This document shows positions 26,323 through 34,976 of a stretch of 64,000 bases of DNA, one piece after another. Every line of letters starts with the position of its first letter. Positions within the stretch are counted from its first letter, which is position 1. The DNA comes from Halodesulfovibrio marinisediminis DSM 17456. Lineage in GTDB: Bacteria; Desulfobacterota; Desulfovibrionia; Desulfovibrionales; Desulfovibrionaceae. The notes under the pieces were generated by a model. It had not been told where the DNA came from, ran no database searches, and saw only the letters and a program-made list of their open reading frames with translations. The translations under genes were made by a program, and so were the position numbers. The stretch lies in assembly GCF_900129975.1 (NCBI RefSeq), contig NZ_FSRG01000009.1, forward strand, positions 1 to 64,000, written 5' to 3'.

Positions 26323-26349
26323 CTGTCGGCCGGATTAACCGGCCGACAG
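26323..26349 (+). promoter_or_regulatory. strong hairpin between dctP and dctQ
   Basis: CTGTCGGCCGG pairs perfectly with CCGGCCGACAG (11 bp, loop ATTAA) but is not followed by a T run; it lies right before the dctQ ribosome site. It is better read as a 3'-protecting stem that keeps dctP mRNA more abundant than dctQM, common in transporter operons, than as a terminator. Confidence 0.7.
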
Positions 26350-26364
26350 TCTTAAGGAGAGTGC

Positions 26365-26865
26365 ATGTCTCAAAAAGGAAAATCGCTTTTGGCCCGTTTC
26401 GAAGAAATCTTTTCATCTTCATGTCTTATCGTGATGACTGTGCTTATCGCTGTTCAGGTTTTTTCTCGATACGTTCTTGAATATTCATTCGAGTGGTCAG
26501 AAGAGTTAGCCCGTTACTTGTTTATCTGGGCTGTATATGTTGGCTGTAGTTATGCGACAAAGGAAGATAAACACCTTGAGGTTACTATTTTCCGTACTAT
26601 AGCAGGTGGCCGTCTCGCCAAACCGGTTACACTTTTATCCTACGCGTTTACAGCAGTGTTCTGCTTCGCCTGTGCATGGTGGGGTTACGAAATGATTCAG
26701 TTCCTCGTAACTACCGGCCAGAAAACTCCCGCACTTGAAATTAAAATGTACTGGGTGTTCCTGAGCCTTCCATTTGGTATGCTTCTCATGGGCTTGCGTA
26801 CTATTGAAAGAATGATCGGCATAGTAACTGGTAAAATCGATCCAGTTCCTTCAGCAGAAGTATAA
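26365..26865 (+). CDS. dctQ: TRAP transporter small permease DctQ
   Basis: A 166-residue membrane protein with four predicted helices, the usual DctQ topology. Family features are FEWSEELARYLFIWAVYVG (about 39-57) and the DKHLEVTIF region (about 66-74). It forms the membrane complex with DctM that imports solute using the Na+ gradient. It starts 54 bp after dctP, with AAGGAG before ATG, and is 12 bp ahead of dctM. Confidence 0.93.
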   Translation: MSQKGKSLLARFEEIFSSSCLIVMTVLIAVQVFSRYVLEYSFEWSEELARYLFIWAVYVGCSYATKEDKHLEVTIFRTIAGGRLAKPVTLLSYAFTAVFCFACAWWGYEMIQFLVTTGQKTPALEIKMYWVFLSLPFGMLLMGLRTIERMIGIVTGKIDPVPSAEV

Positions 26866-26877
26866 AGGCTATTTCTC

Positions 26878-28149
26878 ATGGAATTTACAATCATTATTAT
26901 TTTTGCATCGCTTGCATTCTTCTTGTTACTGAGTGTGCCAATTGGTATTGCAATCGGGCTTTGCGTTGCGGTGGGCATCGTGTTCGGCGATATCCTTCCA
27001 CCAGCTTTTCTTGTTCAAAAAATGATCACTTCTCTTGATGTGTTCCCTCTCATGGCTGTTCCATTCTTCATTATGGCAGGGGAAATCATGCAGAAGGGTA
27101 GTATGGCGCAACGCTTGCTTAAAGTTTCCCACAGCTTCGTAGGACACGTAACCGGCGGTATGGCTCATATTTCCGTACTGACAAGTATGTTCTACGGCGC
27201 TCTTTCCGGTTCTTCTCCGGCTACTGTAGCAGCTGTTGGCGGCATTATGGTTCCTTCTATGGTTAAAGAAGGGTACAGCCGTCGCTTTGCAGCAGCGGTT
27301 AACACCTCTGCAGGCTGTCTCGGTGTTATGATTCCACCAAGCGTACCGCTCATCATTTATGGCACAACCGCGGGCGTATCTGTTGGTGACCTTTTCATCG
27401 CCGGTGTTGTTCCTGGTATTTTTGTTGGCATCTGCCTTATGATCTGTAGCTATGTAATTGCACGCCGCCATGGTTATGGTGGAGGCAAACGTGCTACCTT
27501 TATGGAGCGCATCACAGCTCTGCGTGAAGCACTCGTAGCACTTATGGTTCCGCTTATCGTACTTGGCGGTATCTATGGTGGTCTTACAACACCTACAGAA
27601 GCTGGTGTTATTGCAGTTGTTTACGCATTCATTGCTGAAGGGCTCGTACTTCGCACTCTCTCTTGGCAAAAAGTATGGGAGGTTTTCCGTGGTACTGCTA
27701 TCACTTCTGCCTCTATCTTTATTGTAGTAGCAACCGCTACCGCATTGGGTCAGATCCTGTTGTTCTACAACGTACCTGATATGCTCGTAGAAATTCTCGT
27801 AGGCATTTCTGACAACAAGTACGTTCTGATCCCTATTATTCTGGTATTCCTCCTGATCATGGGTACCTTTATGGATGCACTGGCAAACATTCTTATCCTT
27901 ACTCCTCTCCTTTTGCCGGTAATGAAGCATCTTGGTATGGATCCAATCCATTTCGGTATCGTAATGATCGTTGCAGCTTCAATGGGCTTCCTTACCCCAC
28001 CTGTTGGCGTAAACCTCTTTGTTGGCTGTAGCATCAGTAACTTGAGCATCGAACGTCTCAGCGTAGCTGTGCTGCCGTTCCTGTTCACCATGTGTATTGC
28101 ATTGCTTGCAATCACATTTATTCCGGCTTTGTCCTTGGGACTTCTCTAA
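26878..28149 (+). CDS. dctM: TRAP transporter large permease DctM
   Basis: A 423-residue DctM with about 12 hydrophobic helices. Conserved stretches include PFFIMAGEIM (about 61-70), GALSGSSPATVAAVGGIM (about 108-125), MIPPSVPLIIYG (about 152-163) and FLTPPVGVNLFV (about 370-381). It is the transport channel of the TRAP system. Length is standard. A terminator follows 20 bp after the stop. Confidence 0.95.
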   Translation: MEFTIIIIFASLAFFLLLSVPIGIAIGLCVAVGIVFGDILPPAFLVQKMITSLDVFPLMAVPFFIMAGEIMQKGSMAQRLLKVSHSFVGHVTGGMAHISVLTSMFYGALSGSSPATVAAVGGIMVPSMVKEGYSRRFAAAVNTSAGCLGVMIPPSVPLIIYGTTAGVSVGDLFIAGVVPGIFVGICLMICSYVIARRHGYGGGKRATFMERITALREALVALMVPLIVLGGIYGGLTTPTEAGVIAVVYAFIAEGLVLRTLSWQKVWEVFRGTAITSASIFIVVATATALGQILLFYNVPDMLVEILVGISDNKYVLIPIILVFLLIMGTFMDALANILILTPLLLPVMKHLGMDPIHFGIVMIVAASMGFLTPPVGVNLFVGCSISNLSIERLSVAVLPFLFTMCIALLAITFIPALSLGLL

Positions 28150-28169
28150 TAGCCGCTGAAAGCATCTGT

Positions 28170-28197
28170 ACGGGGAGGATATTGTCCTCCCCGTTTT
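28170..28197 (+). terminator. intrinsic terminator after dctM
   Basis: ACGGGGAGGA pairs with TCCTCCCCGT across ATATTG... followed by TTTT (28194-28197). The T run is short and the next gene begins 12 bp later, so partial read-through could feed it. Confidence 0.8.
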
Positions 28198-28208
28198 AAA
28201 AGGTTTTT

Positions 28209-29432
28209 ATGCAAGAATACTCAATTTCAAAATCCTCTGAGAGTAAAGGTTGTTTCGGCATTATGGGACACGCCGGAGCAGGGCATGTACACAGTCATTC
28301 CGGTTTTATTCAGGATGACACCGTCGGCTTTGTTGTCGCTACAACTCTTATGGCGCAGGCATATCCTGTTGATACAACAATCAAGTCAATTACTGTTGAG
28401 GGTGACTGTTTTGTTGTAGCTACAGAGGATGGTGGGATTGGTAGAGCAAGGGCACGTAGAGGGATTAATCCATACGAGGCTGAGCTTGTACTCCGTGCGG
28501 TAGGTGGAGATGCCGTATACAGTCAAAAGCTTCTACTCGAACTGTTTGGTAGATTTTACGGGCAGGGCGTAACCGAAGTGCCAGTGGCCTTACAGATAGC
28601 TATGTGCCATGCTGTCTTGAATACTTTTCTTGCAAAGTATCCAGAAAATTTTGTGTACGAAGATGAGCGCCTCGCGGGGACTTGCGGTGGTTGTCTTGGT
28701 ACAGTTCTTACCATCGATGGACATCCTGTATCTGTTTTGGCAACGCTGAATGCCACAGCAGGCGGTGTGGGTCCCATTGAAGATGCTGAAGGGAATCTTG
28801 CGTATGGCGGCAAGGGTATTGTGATGCAACACCTTGGGCTAGAATCGCTGCCTACCATTATCCTTGAAAGCAAAGCCTATGTGCCTTCCGTATGCAGTGA
28901 TTTAAGTGCGGATGTGCTGTGGGTACGGTATAACGAAGAGGCTGATAACCCGGTTGTGGGGAAGGCCCTATGTTGCGGGGCACATGATGTCAATGTGGTG
29001 ACCATGTGCTCCAATACTGCGTATGAGCGCGGTACAACGGAGTTAGCAACGATGACACACCAGTTAGGTGAGCGCATCGCAGAGCTTGGAGTTGCGTTAT
29101 CTGCCGCGCAGACTTCAGCTGAAAAAGTTTCCCTTATTGGTGAGTTGGCCGAACTCGTTAGCCAGGATGCTGGCGGGGTAACTTTTATGAGTTCTGATCT
29201 GAACTCAGTTGTTGGCGGTGGAGGGTTGCAGCCCGGTATGGCTGCAGTACTCTCCATGGCCGTTTCGGGTGCAAATATTAGAAGATGGCGCATCCCTGCA
29301 GTGTCACAGAAGGATGTAATGCAATATCTGCGGGTTATTGCCGCAGCAACCCCTCATTTGGTCGAAAATATTGACGAGGCAGTACAGATTGTACGTGAAC
29401 GAAAGGTCGTTATGCCTCCGGATACGTTTTAA
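28209..29432 (+). CDS. conserved protein of unknown function, lyase/TRAP cluster, 407 aa
   Basis: I do not recognise the family. The soluble protein has no signal peptide. Its N-terminal quarter has a His/Gly-rich segment GHAGAGHVHSHSG (about residues 21-33), possibly a metal or nucleotide site. Cys residues cluster at CGGC (about 158-161) and CC (about 257). Gly-rich loops follow (GGVGPIEDAEGN about 183-194; VVGGGGLQPGM about 336-346). It follows dctM by about 60 bp and precedes the GntR regulator. The link to the lyases suggests a catabolic enzyme, such as an amidase, racemase or hydro-lyase, but this is inference only. Confidence 0.6.
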   Translation: MQEYSISKSSESKGCFGIMGHAGAGHVHSHSGFIQDDTVGFVVATTLMAQAYPVDTTIKSITVEGDCFVVATEDGGIGRARARRGINPYEAELVLRAVGGDAVYSQKLLLELFGRFYGQGVTEVPVALQIAMCHAVLNTFLAKYPENFVYEDERLAGTCGGCLGTVLTIDGHPVSVLATLNATAGGVGPIEDAEGNLAYGGKGIVMQHLGLESLPTIILESKAYVPSVCSDLSADVLWVRYNEEADNPVVGKALCCGAHDVNVVTMCSNTAYERGTTELATMTHQLGERIAELGVALSAAQTSAEKVSLIGELAELVSQDAGGVTFMSSDLNSVVGGGGLQPGMAAVLSMAVSGANIRRWRIPAVSQKDVMQYLRVIAAATPHLVENIDEAVQIVRERKVVMPPDTF

Positions 29433-29696
29433 TATATGCTTTGCCATGATACAGTTATTGCATCATTATTATACGGGCTGTTGCCGGTCCGTTTGCACAA
29501 CGCGCCAACCGATGTTCTAACTGTTTGGTAACAGAAGATATTTGCCTACGCATTGTATCTTTATTATAACTATCCGGTCCTTGAAGGGGCTAAACCATAT
29601 GCATGTTCGTGTCGGAATTCAGAGAGGAATTGTGTGGAATGTAGTTAATTCCGGCAGTTGAGCATAAAATCTCTTAAATAGAGCCTAAGGAAAAAC

Positions 29697-30365
29697 ATGT
29701 CCGCCGTAAAAACTTATAGCGAACAAATTATTGTTTATATTAAAGATGCCATTCTTACCGGTAAATTACATCCGGGAGATAAGGTAAATGAAGTTGTAGT
29801 GGCGACCGAGCTGTCTATTAGTAGGGCACCTGTGCGCGAAGCATTGCAGATGCTGGTTAAGGAAGGACTTATTACGTCTATTCCTCAGCGTGGCAAGTTT
29901 ATCACAGCACTTACCGCTAAACAGATTCGGGACAGCTACTTTACAGGCGGTGTACTGGAAGGTGCTGCTGTGTCTTCAACTATTTCTGAGTTTTCAGAAA
30001 AAGATTTTGAAAATTTGCAGCATATTGTCGACGATATGAAGAAGGTTGTTGAGCATGGAGAAAATGGGACTTCCATGGCCGAACTTGATGACCGTTTTCA
30101 TGATATTCTGTTCTCCAAGAATACAAATGACCTGATTAGCGAGCTTGCTCGCCGTTCCTGTCAGGGGATCTCCAAGTTTCTGCTTTTCCGTTACTGGAAA
30201 GACTTGTTTACCCTGGAAGCGGTATACGAACGCCATAACCACCTGCTTGAAGTGCTGCGAAGCAGAGATGTTGTTGCCATCGAAAATGCAATTCGTGAGC
30301 ACTACATTGAATCAGGAAAACGTATGGAACGTTATGGAGTCGATGTTCTGGAGGATGAGGCATAA
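29697..30365 (+). CDS. GntR-family transcriptional regulator (FCD type)
   Basis: A 222-residue FadR-subfamily GntR protein. The winged helix (residues 1-75) has LHPGDKVNE and the recognition motif SISRAPVREALQML (about 39-52); a helical FCD effector domain (about 80-215) follows, with Asp and His residues (DDRFHDILF, about 126-134; NHLLEVL and EHYIES) in the metal-binding positions. It probably senses a small carboxylic acid. The start has AAGGA 5 bases before ATG. It lies at the end of the lyase/TRAP cluster and is the best candidate to bind the two 30-bp palindromes. Confidence 0.92.
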   Translation: MSAVKTYSEQIIVYIKDAILTGKLHPGDKVNEVVVATELSISRAPVREALQMLVKEGLITSIPQRGKFITALTAKQIRDSYFTGGVLEGAAVSSTISEFSEKDFENLQHIVDDMKKVVEHGENGTSMAELDDRFHDILFSKNTNDLISELARRSCQGISKFLLFRYWKDLFTLEAVYERHNHLLEVLRSRDVVAIENAIREHYIESGKRMERYGVDVLEDEA

Positions 30366-30489
30366 CCTGCCACATACAATTTTATATATTTAGTCATACC
30401 CATGCAATGTTGTTGAAAAGAAGGCACAGTTGGTGTGTCGGTAATTTCAGTATTCACCCGTATGTTTTTTGTGTGCGGTGTGACGTAAT

Positions 30490-30520
30490 AAGCCCCTCAT
30501 TTTTGAGGGGCTTGTTTATT
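30490..30520 (+). terminator. intrinsic terminator after gntR
   Basis: AAGCCCCTCA pairs with TGAGGGGCTT around TTT, followed by GTTTATTTT. It lies 125 bp past the GntR stop. Confidence 0.85.
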
Positions 30521-30637
30521 TTATGCGTACAACTCTCCTATAACAGACTAGAATCATACCAACAAAATTGCTGATGCGGTACAACCTTAAGGAGCGACAT
30601 GTAATTGATGAAGCGCATACGCGCAGGAGGTCTGTCA

Positions 30638-31069
30638 ATGTCCAATCTAAAAGTGTGGAGAAGTCAACAACTCCAGCGACTTAAGCTCGACAGTGATCGA
30701 ATGTTTAATGATATTTGTTCTGAGTTCGGATTACCTTCTGTATGTCAGCCGCTAATGGATACAGAATTACGATTGGTGAAAACTGAGGATGGATATCGCA
30801 TCGAGGCAGAGCTTCCCGGTGTGAAAGAAGAGAATATTGCGCTACACATTGACGGTCAATACCTGACGTTACGGTGTGCTTATTCAGAGGTAAGTGGGCC
30901 TACAAAAGCGGCAGGGTCTTTTGAGACTCAGCTGCGTTTGCCATGTAAAGTTCGGCTAGAAGATGTGGATGCCAGCCTGACTGACGGTAAATTAATTATT
31001 AATTTGCCAAGCTGCACGCTTCCAGAGAGACGTACTATCCCGATCACCAGTGGCGAAGAAAAGGAATAG
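30638..31069 (+). CDS. Hsp20/alpha-crystallin small heat-shock protein
   Basis: A 143-residue Hsp20 protein. The alpha-crystallin domain (about 40-130) shows AELPGVKEENIALHIDGQYLTL (split here as AELPGVKEENI plus HIDGQYLTL) and ends near LTDGKLIINLP, the conserved GxLxxxxP-type motif, followed by RTIPI. It holds unfolding proteins for refolding. The ATG at 30638 has AGGAGG 7 bases in front and is preferred over 30605. It lies 9 bp ahead of the Lon-type protease, so the pair forms a stress operon. Confidence 0.92.
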   Translation: MSNLKVWRSQQLQRLKLDSDRMFNDICSEFGLPSVCQPLMDTELRLVKTEDGYRIEAELPGVKEENIALHIDGQYLTLRCAYSEVSGPTKAAGSFETQLRLPCKVRLEDVDASLTDGKLIINLPSCTLPERRTIPITSGEEKE

Positions 31070-31078
31070 GAGGCTTCC

Positions 31079-33553
31079 ATGACAGATATTACAGAACAAA
31101 AGTTAGTTCCTATCGATAAGCTGCGGTGGAAAGTCGATCCGACAACGCTTCCGTTTTCTAAAACTAGTGACCTAGAACAGATTAAGGACATTATCGGTCA
31201 GAAACGTGGTGTGGAAGCATTCCGTTTCGGTGTGGGCGTTGAGGCTAAGGGGTATAATATCTTTGTTACCGGTGAAGCCGATGTCGGAAAAATGGGCATG
31301 GTGCGGCAGCTTTTGGAAAACTCTGTCCGCAGAGAGCGTTCACCTAAGGATTTATGCTATGTAAACAACTTCAAAAATCCTGAACAGCCTATTCTTCTTA
31401 CATTTGATGCAGGGGAAGGGCAGCTGTTTAAAAAAAATATTGAAGAATTTTTAGAAGATATTAAACGCGAAATTCCACAGCTTTTCGAAAGTCAGGAATA
31501 CATAAACAGCAAGAATGCCTTATTGGAAGAACATGATAAAAAGACCCGTGATTTCTTCAAGGGGCTGGAAGAGCGCGTTAAGGAAGCTGGTTTTGTTCTT
31601 GTGAATATGCAAATGGGACAAGTGCAGCGTCCGGATATTGTTCCTGTGGTGGATGGTGAACCTACTCACTTGCTCAAACTGGAAGAAATGGTGGATAAAG
31701 GCCGTTTTCCAAGAGACGAGTTTGTAGCGCTTCAGGAAAAATACAAAGAACTTAAAGAAGAGATAGATTCCATTTTCATGGATGTGCGGCGTTTGCAAAA
31801 GGCTGTGAAAGCAAAAAGCGAAGAAGTTGATCGTTTGATGTTTATGAACACTGCCAACGAGCTTGCACGGAAGCTTTTTGAAGATTGGAAAGAGCATGAA
31901 AAGGTCTACAAGCATCTTAAAGCGATGCTGGAGAATATGGCAGAACAGCTTGATGTTATCAAAATGATCGGTCAGCAGCAGGCGGGACCGGTGCAAGGGA
32001 TGCATCTGCCGACTGTCAGTGCAGAGGCTGTGTTGCATCCGTACGGCGTAAACTTGCTGGTAGATAACTCTGAAAGCGACGGCCCGCCAATCATTATTGA
32101 ATCTTTCCCAACCTATCGTAACCTGTTCGGTTCAATCGAACGAGTCATGGATAGGTCCGGTCTGTGGCGTACTGACTTTCAGAAAATTAATGCAGGTTCC
32201 TTTATCAAGGCAAATGGTGGGTTCCTTGTCATCAACCTGCTTGATGCTATTGCCGAACCTGGTGTGTGGCAGACTCTGAAACGTGCGTTGAAGACTTCTG
32301 AGCTGGAAATTCAGACCTTCGATCCATTCTCCTTTATGGCTTCTACCGGAATTAAGCCGGAGTCCATTTCTATGGATGTTAAAGTTGTGGTTCTGGCAAC
32401 CACTCACCTGTACCAACTGTTGAAGCTTTATGATCCTGAAGTGGAAATGATCTTTAAGGTGCGTGCAGACTTTGATTCTAGCATGGACAAAACTGATGAT
32501 GGTGTGAATGAGTTTTGTCGTCTGGTTGCCACCTATGCGGATAAACGTAAGTTAAAAGCGTTCAGCAACGATGCGGTAGGGCTTTTGCTGGAACATAGCG
32601 TACGTAAAAGCGGCAGGCAGGAAAAACTGAGCACATCTTTTCCGGTAATTGGCGACATAATGGCAGAAGCAGAGTTCTTTGCGAAGAGCGCAGAAAAAGA
32701 AGTGGTTGGAGCTGAGCATGTGCAAGAGGCTCTGGATGCCCGTATATACCGCGAAGGTCTTATTGAAGAGAAAATTCAGGAAATGATTGATCGTGGGAGT
32801 ATCTTTATCGATACAGAAGGCGGTGAAGTGGGGCAGATCAACGGTCTTGCCGTGTATTCAACCGGTGACCTGATGTTCGGCAAGCCTTCACGTATTACCT
32901 GCACTACATCAATGGGCAAGGAGGGCATCATTAACATTGAACGTGATGCCAAGTTGTCCGGTCCAAGCCATAATAAAGGAATGCTCATTTTAAGCGGCTA
33001 CCTGCGCCAAAACTTTGCACAGGATAAACCGCTCACACTTTCCGCCTCCATTGCGTTTGAACAGTCATATGGTGGTGTGGACGGTGATTCGGCTTCCACA
33101 ACCGAGTTGTATGCGCTCCTGTCCAGTTTGTCTCAGGTGCCTATCAAACAGGGTATTGCTGTTACAGGTTCTGTTAACCAGAACGGTGAAGTGCAGCCTA
33201 TTGGCGGCGTAAATGAAAAGGTTGAAGGTTTCTATACTGTTTGTAAGGCAAAAGGACTTACCCGCGATCAGGGCGTTTTGATTCCTGCAGCCAACGTAAA
33301 AGACCTTATGCTTAAGCAGGAAGTAGTAGACGCGGTAAACGAAGGCAAGTTCTCAGTCTGGGCGATTAAAGATGTCCGTGAAGGCATTGAGATTTTAACC
33401 GGTGTTCCGGCTGGTGAACGAGATGCGGAGGGCAACTACTATAAAGGTTCTGTATACGGCCTTGTTGATACCCGCCTTGCGGCGCTTGCTGAAGGACTTC
33501 GCGATTTTCACAAAGGTAAAAAGAACGGTGATGAAGATAACGACGAAGAGTAG
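31079..33553 (+). CDS. LonB-like ATP-dependent protease (AAA_32 family)
   Basis: An 824-residue Lon-related protease of the bacterial LonB-like type. The AAA+ part begins with VTGEADVGKM near residue 64, where a canonical P-loop would end in S/T, and a long coiled-coil insertion (about 140-300) follows. The C-terminal Lon protease domain has catalytic Ser in GDSAS (about 669) and Lys in GGVNEKVEGFY (about 712), the dyad of this family. It degrades misfolded proteins in the cytoplasm and is paired with Hsp20. Start has AGGAGG. Length is usual. Confidence 0.93.
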   Translation: MTDITEQKLVPIDKLRWKVDPTTLPFSKTSDLEQIKDIIGQKRGVEAFRFGVGVEAKGYNIFVTGEADVGKMGMVRQLLENSVRRERSPKDLCYVNNFKNPEQPILLTFDAGEGQLFKKNIEEFLEDIKREIPQLFESQEYINSKNALLEEHDKKTRDFFKGLEERVKEAGFVLVNMQMGQVQRPDIVPVVDGEPTHLLKLEEMVDKGRFPRDEFVALQEKYKELKEEIDSIFMDVRRLQKAVKAKSEEVDRLMFMNTANELARKLFEDWKEHEKVYKHLKAMLENMAEQLDVIKMIGQQQAGPVQGMHLPTVSAEAVLHPYGVNLLVDNSESDGPPIIIESFPTYRNLFGSIERVMDRSGLWRTDFQKINAGSFIKANGGFLVINLLDAIAEPGVWQTLKRALKTSELEIQTFDPFSFMASTGIKPESISMDVKVVVLATTHLYQLLKLYDPEVEMIFKVRADFDSSMDKTDDGVNEFCRLVATYADKRKLKAFSNDAVGLLLEHSVRKSGRQEKLSTSFPVIGDIMAEAEFFAKSAEKEVVGAEHVQEALDARIYREGLIEEKIQEMIDRGSIFIDTEGGEVGQINGLAVYSTGDLMFGKPSRITCTTSMGKEGIINIERDAKLSGPSHNKGMLILSGYLRQNFAQDKPLTLSASIAFEQSYGGVDGDSASTTELYALLSSLSQVPIKQGIAVTGSVNQNGEVQPIGGVNEKVEGFYTVCKAKGLTRDQGVLIPAANVKDLMLKQEVVDAVNEGKFSVWAIKDVREGIEILTGVPAGERDAEGNYYKGSVYGLVDTRLAALAEGLRDFHKGKKNGDEDNDEE

Positions 33554-33685
33554 AGTTACTCCAGAATAGATGCTGCTTCGAGATTCATAGTATTCTACTT
33601 GCCCCTTTTCCTGGCGTAGGTGCTGCCAGTGAAGAGTGTAAAGTGTAAAGTGAAAGGGATGCTATGGATTAAGAAACAGCCTTAT

Positions 33686-33725
33686 AAAAAGATGTTATGC
33701 GTAATTGCGTATAACATCTTTTTTT
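33686..33725 (+). terminator. intrinsic terminator after LonB-like gene
   Basis: AAAAAGATGTTAT pairs with ATAACATCTTTTT around GCGTAATTGCGT, with a T run. About 130 bp past the protease stop. The rest of 33554-33938 holds no gene. Confidence 0.9.
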
Positions 33726-33938
33726 ATGTCATAAGTTGCATATATCGTCGTTTTGTAGTTGTAAATATTGGATATTTACAAGTTTGATTGACAAGGAAAA
33801 AGTTGGTTGAATAGACAATGTATTTTTTTGTTTTGCAAAGAGTCTTGGAGTTGTGCAATTAGAGATGAGATACACCATATTTTAAGCGTTACTTACCAAC
33901 CGGATGAATTCGGGCAAATCAAACGGAGCGTGTGAGTT

Positions 33939-34187
33939 ATGGGCAACAATGGCAAGATTGTTGACGAAGTTAACCGTGTGGAAATAGTTTTAACTAAGGC
34001 ATGCGGGGAACGGATTGAGGTTAATGTAGACAAAGATGGTTTGTTTTACATTGACGTTGAATCCGACAAGAAATGCATGTTGAACTATGCCGAGGCATGG
34101 AAAAAGGTGCCCAGCCAACAGAAAGAGTGTCTGAAAATGATGCTTGAGGGGCTGGTGCCTAACCTTAATAGGCTTGTGGAACAATAG
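33939..34187 (+). CDS. small conserved hypothetical protein, 82 aa
   Basis: A soluble protein with predicted beta strands (residues 10-45) and a C-terminal helix with WKKVPSQQKECLKMMLEGLVP (about 52-72). I do not recognise it. A weak Gly-rich ribosome site (GGAGCG) precedes the ATG at a long spacing. Codon use and frame length favour a real gene. It is isolated between two terminators. Confidence 0.5.
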   Translation: MGNNGKIVDEVNRVEIVLTKACGERIEVNVDKDGLFYIDVESDKKCMLNYAEAWKKVPSQQKECLKMMLEGLVPNLNRLVEQ

Positions 34188-34360
34188 AGGCGGTGCAGCT
34201 GACAGTGTTTTGCTATACAGTGTCTTTTCTACCTGTCTGGTAGAATGTACTGTCCGGTAGAATGCCAACTATACCGGATGCAGCCGTATAAGCAGTTCCA
34301 AAGAGCTTTCCCGGGTGACAGAGGGTACATGCCGAGTTTTATCCTTCTGGTTCGGGCTAG

Positions 34361-34400
34361 AAAAAAGAGCAGTCTACATATGTAGGCTGCTCTTTTTTTT
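34361..34400. terminator. bidirectional terminator
   Basis: AAAAAAGAGCAG pairs with CTGCTCTTTTTT around TCTACATATGTAGG, itself a small dyad. It lies between convergent small genes and can stop both. Confidence 0.85.
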
Positions 34401-34414
34401 GGGGTTGTTAAAAA

Positions 34415-34693
34415 TTAGTTTTTTTCTCTGAGCATATCTCGATGGGGTGAGGATTCATCCCAAACACATCCGTACATATGGTTTCCTAGCTCTTTATCCT
34501 GATAAATTTCACTTTTGAGCTCATTAAACGGACGCAGACGGCAGGTTGAGCAAAATGTTTCAGGATACGGGCATGAAACGCAAAGCGGAAGATAGTTGCT
34601 ACACCTCGTTCGTGGTTTTGTTGAAATGCCTATTGTGCAAGTTCCTCTATGATATACACAACAGTTACAATTCTTATTGGTTGTGCGTGCCAT
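34415..34693 (-). CDS. small Cys-rich protein, 92 aa
   Basis: Ten Cys residues occur, arranged as CNCC (about 9-12), C near 19, C at 31, CVSC (about 38-41), C and CSTC (about 47-51), and a late C (about 76). This resembles a zinc-finger or Fe-S protein; no named family is recognised. A strong ribosome site, GGAGG 5-6 bases before ATG, supports translation. It is not in an operon. Function is unknown. Confidence 0.6.
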   Translation of the reverse strand: MARTTNKNCNCCVYHRGTCTIGISTKPRTRCSNYLPLCVSCPYPETFCSTCRLRPFNELKSEIYQDKELGNHMYGCVWDESSPHRDMLREKN

Positions 34694-34976
34694 TATTCCT
34701 CCGAGAACAAATTACCACTTATTACCGTAGCAGGTGTATATGAATTCTCAAGGTGGAAAAAAAGAATATATAGTTGCTCAATCGACTCACATTCTAATTG
34801 AACAGGATCTTTTGTTAAATTGATTGTTGATTAAAATAGTATGAAAATTTCATTAGTTGTTAGAAATTCGCCAGTAGGGTATAGGGGGTATTGAGGTTAC
34901 TTAGCCGACTTTTTTTGTCGGAATTTGTAATGTGAATATATATTTTTTTGTAGGGTATTACCATAAGGAGTTTGCT

